Origin: Melanocharis versteri
Lineage: Eukaryota; Chordata; Aves; Passeriformes; Melanocharitidae
Assembly: GCA_013397845.1 (NCBI GenBank)
Contig: VZTG01010083.1
Span: 551,980-615,979 of the forward strand
Length of the DNA stretch: 64,000 nt
Direction: 5' to 3'
Under the pieces are notes generated by a model. It was not told the DNA's origin. It ran no database searches and saw only the letters and a program-made list of their open reading frames with translations. Positions 23,501-35,500 of the stretch are shown piece by piece. The first letter of the stretch is position 1; each line of letters begins with the position of its first letter. A program made the position numbers and the translations under genes.

Positions 23501-26500
23501 GCCTCAGCAGAGGCAGAGGTGGGGGAAAATCCCGAGAACTGATATTTTGGGCTGTTTGCCAGAGTACACAAAAAGGGCTGTGTGCTCTGCAGAGAGCCCC
23601 GTGCTCTCTCTCTTCCACATGGGCTGCTCAGCGGGACAATTGATGGATTGTTTTGGGATGAGGGATGCTCAGGTACCTCCAAGGTGGCTCCCAGCCACAC
23701 CAGCTGCTCTTTACAGCCTCCAGTATCTCCTGATCTTGCAAAGCAATAGATAAACCGATAATTACCCTTTTGTTATTTCTTCCTGCCCTGCTGTAGGGAG
23801 TCTGTGAAAGGATAAAGGTTATAAATGTAAATGGATCTTGTGGATAACCCACATCTGCTTTGCAATGTAAATACAAAAGCGAGTCACGCTCAAGGAGAGG
23901 TTTGTTTGTGGAGAGATTTGCACAGGACACTGCCTGGTGCTCAGAATCCATGGGATGGGGTGGGACTGGGGCACGAGGGCTCTGCACTGGCAGCACATCC
24001 AGGGGAGGAGGGAGATGGGGCCCCACTGATGCATTCCCAACCTGTGCATTGCAGGGGCTGCTCTGGTGGGAAAAGCTGTGCCATGTCCATGAGGGAAAAT
24101 CCCTTACGGGTGTAGGCTCAGCAATGCAACTCATCCCAAAAAAGCTGTTCCTGTCACAGGCACTCATCCCAAAAAAGCTGTTCCTGTCACAGGCACTCAT
24201 CCCAGTAAAGCTGTTCCTGTCACAGGCATTCATCCCAGTAAAGCTGTTCCTGTCACAGCAGCCCCTGGCTGGCAGGAGCAGGGAGCTGCCAGCACTTCTA
24301 GAGAAACCACAGAGGGCTCAGGCACATCCCAGGCCTTTGTCATTTATTTCCTCCACACCTTTTTGAAGGTAAATATTGCTGATAGCGCTGGGCCCTGCTT
24401 CCCTTGCTGCTCTTGGGGACTGCAGGCATGTTATCCTCGTGTCCGGGTCTCTTCCTGCCCTCCAGCTGCTTTCATTAAAATTTAAACTCCTCCAGGGCAG
24501 AGCTGTACCTTGATACCTGTGTGTGTCATCTGCAGCACAGAGGAGCCTGGAGAGGCCACATTAATCAGGATGGGGATGAATTCAGGGATGTGTCTATCCG
24601 TGAGAGCCCTGTGTTTTCTTCCCACCAAACTCTTCCATCTCTACAAGTGGCTCTTGAGGTTTCAGTATCTGGATGTCAACAAAGGTTCAGGGAACTGATG
24701 CATTTGTACAGCAGAACACACAAACAGGGATATAAATCACGAGTTTTAAACAGGGAAGGGCTATTTTTGTCCCTTCTCAAGGGGTCTGTTAAGGAGATCT
24801 GGAAATAAGGGTGATGTCCAGAGCTAGGATGGCTCGAAAAGGGAGCAATTCTGCAGCTTCTTTGGGCAAAATGTGGTCACCAGCTTGAGGGAAACATGGG
24901 AGCAGGAAAATCCATGGAGGTCTTGGGCAAATTGCTGGGGGTTTGGAAAGGCAGGTTGTTCTTGGGACAAAACGGCTTCTAAATGAGCCCTGCCCAGGCC
25001 AAGGGGTCCCAGCAGACTCCTGTGCTTTTCCACTGGGAGCAGGTGGGTGCTGACATCCTGCGTGTTGGCAGCTGTGGGTCAGGAAATGGCCACAAAAAGG
25101 GGGCTGCAGCAGATGGATATGGCTCGAGCCTGTTCCAGGAGCAGGGCTTAGGGATGCTCCAAGCTCTCCAGAAGGCACAAGACTGAAACCAACTCCGTGA
25201 GAGAACAGCCAAGGACATTTTCTGCATTTATGACCTTCTGCATTTATCTCAGGCTTTAGATTGCAAAGCACTGGGTGTTCCTAGAAAGCTCCTGAATATT
25301 CACGGGAGGGCCGATTCCCCAAATAACCACTGCAGGAGGTTGAGCCAGACCCGAGTGCATCCCGCAGCAAACATTCCAGGGTGCTGGGAGCCCGTGCCAA
25401 ATTCCTGCCACGCTCTCTGGGGGTTCCTTTCTTAATGAACACACGCTCTTGTGCTTTATGAATGAAGGTAAAAGGGAATGGAACTCCTGTCCCTTGGGAG
25501 GGGTGAGATTTCTGGGTGAGATTTCTCCCTCTCTGTGCTCAGCCTGCAGCAGTGGCCACTGCGCCTCCGTCATGGGCCTGGCAGAGATTTTGGGAATGTT
25601 GCTGCTCTGGGAAGTGCATTTTAGAAAAGAAAAGGAAGGGAATTGAAAGGTAGAGGTTGGGGTGCTGAGGGTTTGGGCTGCCTGGACAGGGAAGAAGCGT
25701 TCATCCTGCTTGGAGGCACCTGCAGAGCCCGTGGTGGAGCAAAACAGCCCTGGACATGGGAGAGGAGATTTTGCTTCTCCCTCTGGCTCACATTTCTAGC
25801 TCACGTTTTCAGTCCATTTCCTAGGTTTTTACGAGGGGAAAGGTGTTTTCCTTGCTCTGAGCCTGGGCTGTGAGACGCTGGCATGGGACAAGGCTTCTCT
25901 CAGGCAGGACACCTCAAACAGCACAGCCTGAACCTTTCCTGATCAGCACCATGAGCTTCTCTTTTTCGGTTCCCCAGCTCCTCACGGCCTCTCTCCCCCT
26001 GCAAGAACGTGCCCCTGGCTTTGAGGCTGCGATCAGGATTAATTAGAGCTGGTATTAAAGCGTTGAGATTTGGGAAGTGGTGGAGTGACCGAAGGCTCAC
26101 GGCTGGCAAGGGGAGGGAAGGGGATGGGATTAAGGGAAGAAGCAGGGAGGTGCTGGAAAGCTTTAATTAACGCTGCTCTTACTTCACTCAAACGATTGCT
26201 TCGTCGTGTTTGCTCAGCCCCGAGAGGAGTGCGAGCTGAAAATAATCGAGCAGGAGAAGGAGGTGGCAGCCCTGCCCCCGAAGGACGCCTGTAAATGCCA
26301 CAAGGAGGACTTGGCAAGAGCTCTAAACGTAAGGATTCCCGCAGGTCTTTGGGAATGTGGGATCTGCCGTGGGAAGGGCCCGAGCAGAAAAATCAGCCTT
26401 TAGTTGGCCTGTGACTCCTGGAGTGCCCAATTCCCCTGCCTTTTCGTGGGATGAATCCTCTCCTTGGCTGGGCTCGAGGGTCCCCACCACGAGGGAAAGC

Positions 26501-29500
26501 TTTAGTGCTTGGCTGTATTTTGGTTTCTGACTTCAGTGGTTTTTAAATCCAGGCAGAATAGATTTTATCCCTCCTCATTTTGTTCCCTTTGAATTTTGTC
26601 AGGGTGTATTTATTTTCTCTTTAAATACGCAGTGCAACCAGAAATTAGTTCTTTCCTTTACTATTTTAGATTTCTAATTTGTCATATATGATATGATTTC
26701 TCCCTTTTGGATATATATATTTAATTTATATATATATATTATTTTTATATATATTTTAATATATATATATAGGATATATATATTTAATTAACTTGTGCTT
26801 ATTTTATGGGTTTCTGTGGCGGTCGATGGTAAAATTTTATCGTTTAACAAAAATACATATTTTAACAGAAAAAAACCAGACAAATTTATTTTTTCATGGG
26901 GAACCGAGCCATGAAGATCTTGCCCAGTCTGCTTATAGGGGTTTAATATAAATTTGCCATAATAAGTTTTCTATACCTATAATATGTAATGTTTGGGTTG
27001 AGTTTGGGTTTTTTCCCTCTAGGTTAACTTACAGACTGGACTCTCTGAGTTTTCCGTGCTCCAGCGCCGGTCAAAACACGGCTGGAATGAATTTTCAGTA
27101 GAGAACACGGAGCCAATATGGAAGAAATATCTGGACCAGGTAAGGATTTTCTGCACAGATCCTCATTGCTTGGCAAAAACAAAACCTGGCTGGGCTGCTC
27201 CGAGTGTGTGCCTGCATTGAAATATTCAGGGTTTCTGCTTCCAGAGACTGAGCCTTGGAACAGGCTGTGCCCTGGACACAGGAATGACTCCTTCTCCTGG
27301 GAAAACCATTGTGAGGTTCCTGTGCAGCTCACTGAGGGTGCAGATAACATCTTCAAACAGAAATGAACCTTTTCATCTCCACACAGCCCACAAATCAAAC
27401 GCTGTAGATCAGGGGGCTGATTATGCTGGAGCATATTCATTCCCTTTAAAGCAAGTGATAAAATCGTGAAAGGTTTGAGGAGAGACAGTGGTAGCTGGAA
27501 GATGCTCTGATTTTGGCTGCCCCAGTGAGGGAAAGCCCTAAACCCCCAGAAAAGGAGCAGCTGTGGAGCTCAGGGGAGTTTTAGGGTCTCTGTCAGTGAT
27601 ACACCAGTGACAGATAAATTCATATGGTGCCATGTGCTGTTGACATCCACAATTTCACACCAACGGCCCCAAAAAGCCAGGCAGAAGGTGATATTTACCA
27701 TCTTCTCTTTCACCAGCTGAGCTACCCTTGAGTTTTGCTTTTATTAGCTATTTCTCATCAGTGTTTAATACATCTTTCACCTCTCTTTGAGAGCTTTTAA
27801 CCAGACAAGAATGGCCTTTTGTTTGTTTGTTTTTATTTTTCATTTCCAACCAGTGATTTGACTGATTTTCTCATTGCTTAATTGAATCACAAGGATTTGA
27901 GTTGCTTTGAAAGACTTTATCTTTATTTCATGGTTTATCCCTTTTTCTGATATGATAGATATTCTTTAAGCTTTTGGTAATCATCACTAAATCTCTCCCA
28001 GGATTCTTTTATTCCTGATCAAAAGTGAGATGGTGTTTTTTTTCTGCTCAGCTTTAAGAACCAGCTTCTCCTACAGAGACCAAAGAGATTCTTTGGTGCA
28101 TCTCCAATCCTCCTGCAACCTTTTGGTGCCTCTGGTCCCATCCCATTCCCACCCTGCACTTGAGCATCATCCCTCAGCTTTGGCTGAGGCTTTTTCCAGC
28201 TGCTATTTTTGTAAACATCCCCTTTTCTAGAGAGAATTGGAGGGATTTTCACCTTTGGCTCCAGCAAGGAATAAATTTAGAACCTGGCTTTCCTGCTGAG
28301 CATCGCCACACATCTGTTCCACTAAGCAGGCAGATTTATTTTTGTCTATTTAATTCCTTTTCATCAATTCCCACATCAGCTAAACAGAGCTGTAATTTTC
28401 TCAGGTAGGAAAAGGGGCCTTAAAATCTGTGTTTAAAGGTGAAACAAGTGAGCACCTGACTCCCACAGCCCTCGGTCCAGTGAAGAGTTGAGCAGATTAA
28501 TTAAAGAAAAAATGAAAAAGAAGAAGAAAGAGGATTTCTGGTTTCAGGTTCTAAAAAGACAGTAAAGTTTTTGTTTGTCCTTATTGTGCATCCAGGCAGC
28601 TTTTGGAACCAGCCCTGTGCTGTGTGTCTGCAAAGGGGAGCACTGCCTGTGCAAAAAGGGGAAAAGTGGGGGGATTCCTGTGTTTTGGTGTGAGCCTTGT
28701 CCTGCTGGTCCCCAGTGCCACCTGTCACCTGTGGGGCACCTGCAGAAGCCTGACCACGATGCAGGGAGGGTCCCTGCAGCAAAACCACACATGGATCCTT
28801 CCTGATGGGATCCTTCCTGACGGGATCCTCCCTGATGGGATCCTCCCTGATGGGATCCTTCCTGACGGGATCCTTCCTGACGGGATCTGCAGCCAGCTCA
28901 TCTTCAGCAGCTCTCATTCCATATTGTTCTTGTTTTCTCAGTTCAAAAACCCCCTCATCCTCCTGCTGCTGGCCTCCGCTTTGGTGAGTGTCATCACCAA
29001 GGAGTACGAGGACGCCGCGAGCATCACCATGGTGGGTGTCACCTGTCCTGCATCCCCATGGTGGGTGTCACCTGTCCTGCATCCCCATGGTGGGTGTCAC
29101 CTGTCCTGCATCCCCATGGTGGGTGTCACCTGTCCTGCATCCCCATGGTGGGTGTCACCTGTCCTGCATCCCCATGGTGGGTGTCACCTGTCCTGCATCC
29201 CCATGGTGGGTGTCACCTGTCCTTTATCCCCATGGTGGGTGGCCCCTGTCCTTTATCCCCACGGTGTGTCTCACCTGTCCTGCATCCCCATGGTGGGTGT
29301 CACCTGTCCTGCATCCCCATGGTGGGTGTCACCTGTCCTGCATCCCCATGGTGGGTGTCACCTGTCCTGCATCCCCATGGTGGGTGTCACCTGTCCTTTA
29401 TCCCCATGGTGGGTGGCCCCTGTCCCCCATCCCTGTGGTGGGTGTCACCTGTCCTTTATCCCCACGGTGAGTGTCACCTGTCCCCCATCCCCACGGTGGG

Positions 29501-32500
29501 TGTCACCTGTCCTTTATCCCCACGGTGGGTGTCACCTGTCCTGCCCCACCCCGTCTCTCTGATCCCACACCTGTAACCCCTCTCTGCCCACAGGCTGTGC
29601 TCATCGTGGTCACTGTGGCCTTCATCCAGGTGGGTATCCAGAGCTCAGCTCCGTGCCCGTGGCTGTCAGGAAAGAGACCTCTCCTGTAACTTGGCTTTCT
29701 TCTCCTTTCTCCTTTGGAAGGAATATCGCTCGGAAAAGTCTCTGGAAGAGCTGAACAAGCTGGTGCCCCCCGAGTGCAACTGGTGAGACGTGGCTGCAGC
29801 AGGGAGTGGGGCTGAGAGGGCAGGACCAGCGGGAGAAGAAAATCACTCCAGGCTGTTGTGCACATAATGAGAACCTGGCCATAGGTCACAGGGAAAGGGG
29901 ATGAAATAATTCGTATTGATCAGAAATTATTAGAGTTTTTGTTTCATTATTAGAAAAAAAATAGAAAAATTAGACATTAGAAATAGGCAACCAGTGGAAT
30001 TGAATAAGTGCTGAGAGACAGGAGGGTCCCAGAAAAGTCCTACTCCACACCTCTGCAGCATCCTGCATGTCACTGTCTCCCAGGCAGGAAAAACCTCACC
30101 TGTGTATATTTTTTTTCACTTTAGGGTACTTTTCCCTCAAGAGATGGGCACAAAGCAGCACCTGGGTGCAGGTGCAGGTGGGCTGGGGCTCCTGTCCTCC
30201 CTGGTGCTGCACACACGTGTCGGGCACAGGCACAGCCAGGTCACAGCCAGTGGAGCAGCTGCGGGGTGGATCAGACACCGCTTTCCCCACGGCTTTGATG
30301 TTTGTTATCAGTGCTCAAAATCACGGGAAACCTTTTTCCTATTTATGCCTTTGCAGATCAGTTTTGTCGCAGCCAACAGAAATAAGTTGTGAGGCTCAGG
30401 GAAGCCTTGCCCTGTCAAAGAGGTGTGGGGTTATTTCTGGTCCAAAGTTCACCCTGGAGCTTACAAACCCCACTGTTGGTTCTTTATTTATTTATGATAT
30501 GACACCAGAAGCATCCAACTGCCTGGAGGGCTCCACTCTGAATGCAAGAGTGGAATGCCAGGGGTAATTCTAGCTTTAAAAAGCCTCTTTTTAGGTTCAA
30601 GAATCTGCAATTCATTATTTAAAGTATGAAAGCACAGCTTCTTGTTGCTCCTCTCTACTGTATAAACAATGTTTAAGTCACTTGTGAAATGTAAATCATC
30701 CATAACCTGCCCATCTGTTTAGGAATTAAAGCCGAGCCCAAACTGAACATAATCCTCTGCTCATTGCAATGAAGATTTTCTGTTCTTATTTACATTGGAA
30801 GCTCTTTGGGGCAAGGCTTCTTGCTTTCTTGCCAGCCACATTCCCAAGCCTGCAGAAGGAATAAAAACCTCACAGCCTGGTTCCCTTTCTTCTTTTTTCC
30901 ATTTGCCTCGTGTAGCCTAAGGGAAGGAAAACTGCAGCACCTTCTAGCACGAGAGCTGGTGCCTGGAGATATCATCTACCTGTCTGTGGGTGACAGGGTT
31001 CCTGCAGACCTCAGGCTCATCGAGGTAAATACAGCTGGAAACGAGCCTGGCTGGGAAATTCCTTGTCTTAACAAACAGTGCCAGAAATGCGTCTTTTTAA
31101 TTAGGTTACGGATCTGCTGGTGGATGAATCCAGTTTTACTGGAGAAGCTGAGCCTTGCAACAAGACTGACAGTGTCCTGCTGGAGGCTGGGGACATAACC
31201 ACGCTGAGCAATGTGGTGTTCATGGGCACCCTGGTGCGATACGGGAAGGGAAAGGTGAGTCCTGGCACCTGCAGTCTTGTCCTGGGCATTAATTCATTAC
31301 ACATTCTTTTGGCGAGGGTATGGAGTGACAGGAAAAGGGGAATGACAGAGGGCAGGGTTAGATGGGATTTTGGGAAGGAATTGTTCCCTGGGAGGGTGGG
31401 GAGGCCTTGGCACAGGCTGTCCAGAGAAGCTGTGGCTGCCCCTGGATCCCTGGCAGTGTCCAAGGCCAGGCTGGACAGGGCTTGGAGCAACCTGGGACAG
31501 TGGAAGCTGTCCCTGCCCATGGCAGGGGTGGAACTGGATGGGATGAAGGTCACTTCCAGCCCAAACCAGTCTGGGATTCCCTAGATTTTTCCACCTCCAT
31601 CTCTCTTTTTCCCTTTTTCTCAGGGCGTGGTTATCGGCACGGGTGAAAATTCCCAGTTTGGCGAGGTGTTCAAGATGATGCAGGCTGAGGAGGTAACACA
31701 GTCCCTGTCTGGGGAAATTTTGTGTGCCCTGGATGAAGGTTTGTGAGCAGGAGCAGTGCCAAGAGTTTGATGCACTGGGTTCAGTTCTGCTTCTGCCACA
31801 AAATGCCCGTTTGAGGGAGGGACACCAAAGTGTCTGGCAGAGAAGGACAGGCCAGGCCACCCCTGTTGGAGGGCTGAGGGTGGGAAAACCACAAGGCAAC
31901 TGCAGGGACCATGTACTGATAACAGAACTGTGTGGGTCACTCATCTGGGCTGACCATCATCTTCTCACCCCGCACAACAACCAAAGAAAACCAGTGAGTC
32001 TCTAATTTTTCCAGACTCCCAAGACACCTCTGCAGAAGAGCATGGACAGGCTGGGGAAGCAGCTCACCCTGTTCTCCTTTGGGATCATCGGTGAGTGGGA
32101 TGCAGTGCTCACCTCGGCGTGGTTGCTGTGGGATCCCTCTGTGCTCCAGGGCTGCTCTTCCTAAAGCACTTGTGGGTCTGGGTCACCTGGACTTCGGGGA
32201 TTCAAGCAGAGACAGCACTGAAGGAGAGATTTGGGTGCTTCATTGCATTTTTAGTTCTCCAACAACAGCTAAAACAGGCTAGAGATTTTTGAAATTCTTT
32301 TTAAAATCAGATAATTCCCCCCCCAGGTTTGATAATGCTCATTGGCTGGTTGCAAGGGAAGCGTCTCCTCAGCATGTTCACCATTGGAGTCAGGTGAGGA
32401 CTGGGGAGCCCTTTTCTCTTTGATTTCTAATGAAATGTCCCAAGGAATTCCCTGTTTGAAAAAATGGACATTTCACAAAAGAGAACTCGAGTAAAACCTT

Positions 32501-35500
32501 TCATAAATACGTATTTCTCTTGCACTGGTGGAATTAATGTGAGGCTTAAACTGAGTGGAGGAGAACAAAACCAAGCTTGAGGGTTTATTTAATTTTGTAA
32601 ACTGGTATCTTGAAAATCTTTACTGGCATCTCCACCTCATCCTGCTGTGAATGACCTTTCCTATCTGTACTATGAATTTAGTGGGAGTGTACCAACAGCA
32701 AATATTACTCTTTACTTTCCTACTGGATTTACATCTAAAGAAAGGAGTGTACATCTCATACAGCATAAAAAAGCATGCACAGCTTCTTAATCAAACAAAA
32801 TAAAACATAGGTTTTCAGTAGTGCCCATAAAACCTGTTAACGTGGTGTTGTCATGGTTCTAAAATCAATTCTTAAAAAAAAATAAGGCGTGTGATGGAAA
32901 TTAAAAAAAAAAAAAATCCCAGGTGAAGAGACAACAGAGAAGCCAAACTGGCTCAGTGCCACCTTCCTGTCTCCCAGGGGGATGTGGTGGCAAAGAAAAG
33001 TGGTTAATCCTGAGTTCGGGGGGACAGATTATGGTTTTGTAAAATCTCCTGTATTCTGCACATACCTGTGAGCATTCAGAGTTCCCCAAGGAATGCCTAA
33101 TATCGAGTATACAGACTGTGGCTGGATTTTTCCAGCATATCAGGTGTTGCAGGTTTTGATGGTGGAGACATTTGGGGAGCTGGTTCTGTCCCCCCATAGT
33201 GGGGGAAGAGAGGAGGTGAGGGGCTGCAGTGGCTAACATGTGAGCCCTGATGCCAAGGAATATTCAACTCCCATCCTCAGAAAGTTCAATAAATTAAATG
33301 AAATCCAACCTCTAAATCCCTTCTCAGCCAGAAATTACTGCTCTTTGGCAATGTAAAGAAGAAAAATGACTGCTCTGTCAAAATCATCCAGAAAAAGGTC
33401 GAAGGGCTGGGTAAATACCCTGCTTTTGTATTTACAGTGTGCCAGGAGTCCCAGTGGTTATCCCGTTCAGACCCTTAGGAAAACTCAGCCCTGGGAATGT
33501 CCCCGTGGCACATTTGGGTCAGCACTTGTGGGTTGGCCCCGTGTTGAGGCTGTTGTGTCTCTGCTGTCCCCAGCCTGGCCGTGGCTGCCATCCCTGAGGG
33601 CCTTCCCATCGTGGTCACCGTCACCCTGGTGCTGGGAGTGCTGCGCATGGCCAAGAAAAAGGTGATTGTGAAGAAGCTGCCCATAGTAGAAACCTTAGGT
33701 AAGGCTGCAAAGGGGGGGCCACACGGCTTGGTCACCTGCCAGGCTTCAAAATCTGGGCTTAAAATCCACGGGCTGGCCTCAGGAGCCTTGGTCTGATCCA
33801 GAGAAATAAATTTGGAATGGGCTTACTGGGACAGAGCAACCCACTCAGAATTAAATACCATTTCTACCCTGTGTTTCTCACCCTTTTCCCTTATTTTGGT
33901 GGTGTGAACACAGGCAGGTGCTGGGAATGGTGCAGCCCAGCCCACGGGGAGCAGAGCCCCTTCGCAGACACACACTGGGTTAAAATCTTTGTTTCTCCTT
34001 CCTCTCCACGCTCTGGGATCCTCCTGCAGATCCATCCCGTCCACTTCTTCCGTGTGTGGCTAAAAAACCTCCCAGCCCCTCAAATCAAGCTTGGCAGCAT
34101 AAATAAAGCCATTTATCCCTCTGCAGGCTGGGTGGCCACCTCCCTGATACCCAAAAAGTCATGGAGAGAGGGACAGAGGGCACCTTGAGGAGGCGTCCAG
34201 CACATCCTCACAGCTGCAGGGCACAGCGAACTGGGATGGAATTGTTCTTCCACCTCTGCTTATCTTTAATTTGGCCCCCACTCCCAGGTGGCTGTACTCC
34301 AGGCTCTGCTGCTCTGCCCTGGGTCAGAGTAGCAGGGAAATGAAGGAGGAGACACGGTGTCTATTTAGCACCACTGGTTAAATGTACAATAAATACCGAG
34401 CCTGGTCCGTGCAGTTCCCAAAATCTGCTGCAGGGCCGGGTCCTGCAGCTCAAACCTGTCCTCTTGGGAAACACTGCTATTGTTTGAACCACCCTTGTTT
34501 GTTCTGCAGTTAAAGAATCTTATCACCCTGATTTTATTGTCTCTGCCCCGACCCAGGACATCTGGAATGGCTTTTCCCTCGTGAGGGAATTTGTTCTGGT
34601 AGGGCTGTGCCCACGCAGGCGGAACTGCATGTGCAGAGAAGTCGTGGCCAAAACTGTCTGTAAACTTCTGAAAAGGAGAAAAACAATCCTTTAATGATCA
34701 GTAACTAAAAACGAGGTGTTGGAGGTCACAGCTTTGGTCTCTGCTAATCCTTCAAAAGTGTGGTTCATTTAATTGTAGCCCAATCTGCTTTATTTTCACT
34801 CCAGGCTTTTACCTGGAGGTCATCATGCTCCTGGGGTCTGTTCCTGAGCACTATGATCACCTCCAGAGCCAGGGAAGATGTTCAGGCTCAGAAGGGAGCT
34901 GGAGCCTGATTCTTCTTTTGTATTAAACTCATTTTCCCCCTTCTTGGGAGTGGAAACTATCTGGAATGTGGTGGCTCTGCTAATTCACCCTTTTGCGATA
35001 TTTTGTAAATGGGCTCTGGAAAAATGTGGTTTACTGGATCAGGATTGGCACAAAGCAGAGCAAAGGGGCAGTTTCTGCTCTTAGATGTTGATCTTTGAGT
35101 GGTTTTTGTAACAGTATTTAACTCCTCTCCTCTCACAGTCTCTTGGTGAGGCAGGGAAAGGCTCCTACTCCTGATTTAGAGAAGCAAGGCTTAATTGGCA
35201 GAGTGGGAATTGGGTCTGTCTTTTTGGAGTAGAGCAGCTGTTCTGTTGTGTGACATTGCAAATCAGAAACGTTGACCAAGACAATGTGACCCTCTTCAGA
35301 TGTCCCCTACCACATCTCACACCCAAATGACATGCACAATGCCCCAGTGTGCACTCAAACCCCTTCCTTCCCTGACAGGAAGCTCATCCATTCCTTGATC
35401 TTTGCTCCCTTTCACCCGTGCAGTTTAAACAGCATTAGTGAAACTTCTTCCTCTTCTCAATCTCACTGCTGGGCTGCGTTATTTATCAGTCCTGACTAAA

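Noticed and set aside
28793..29540. CRISPR-like array
   Set aside because: Units are contiguous tandem repeats without unique spacers, in an animal intron.
28603..29562. 319-codon ORF as an independent gene
   Set aside because: It is exon 4 of ATP2C2 extended through two tandem repeats; kept only as a splicing observation.
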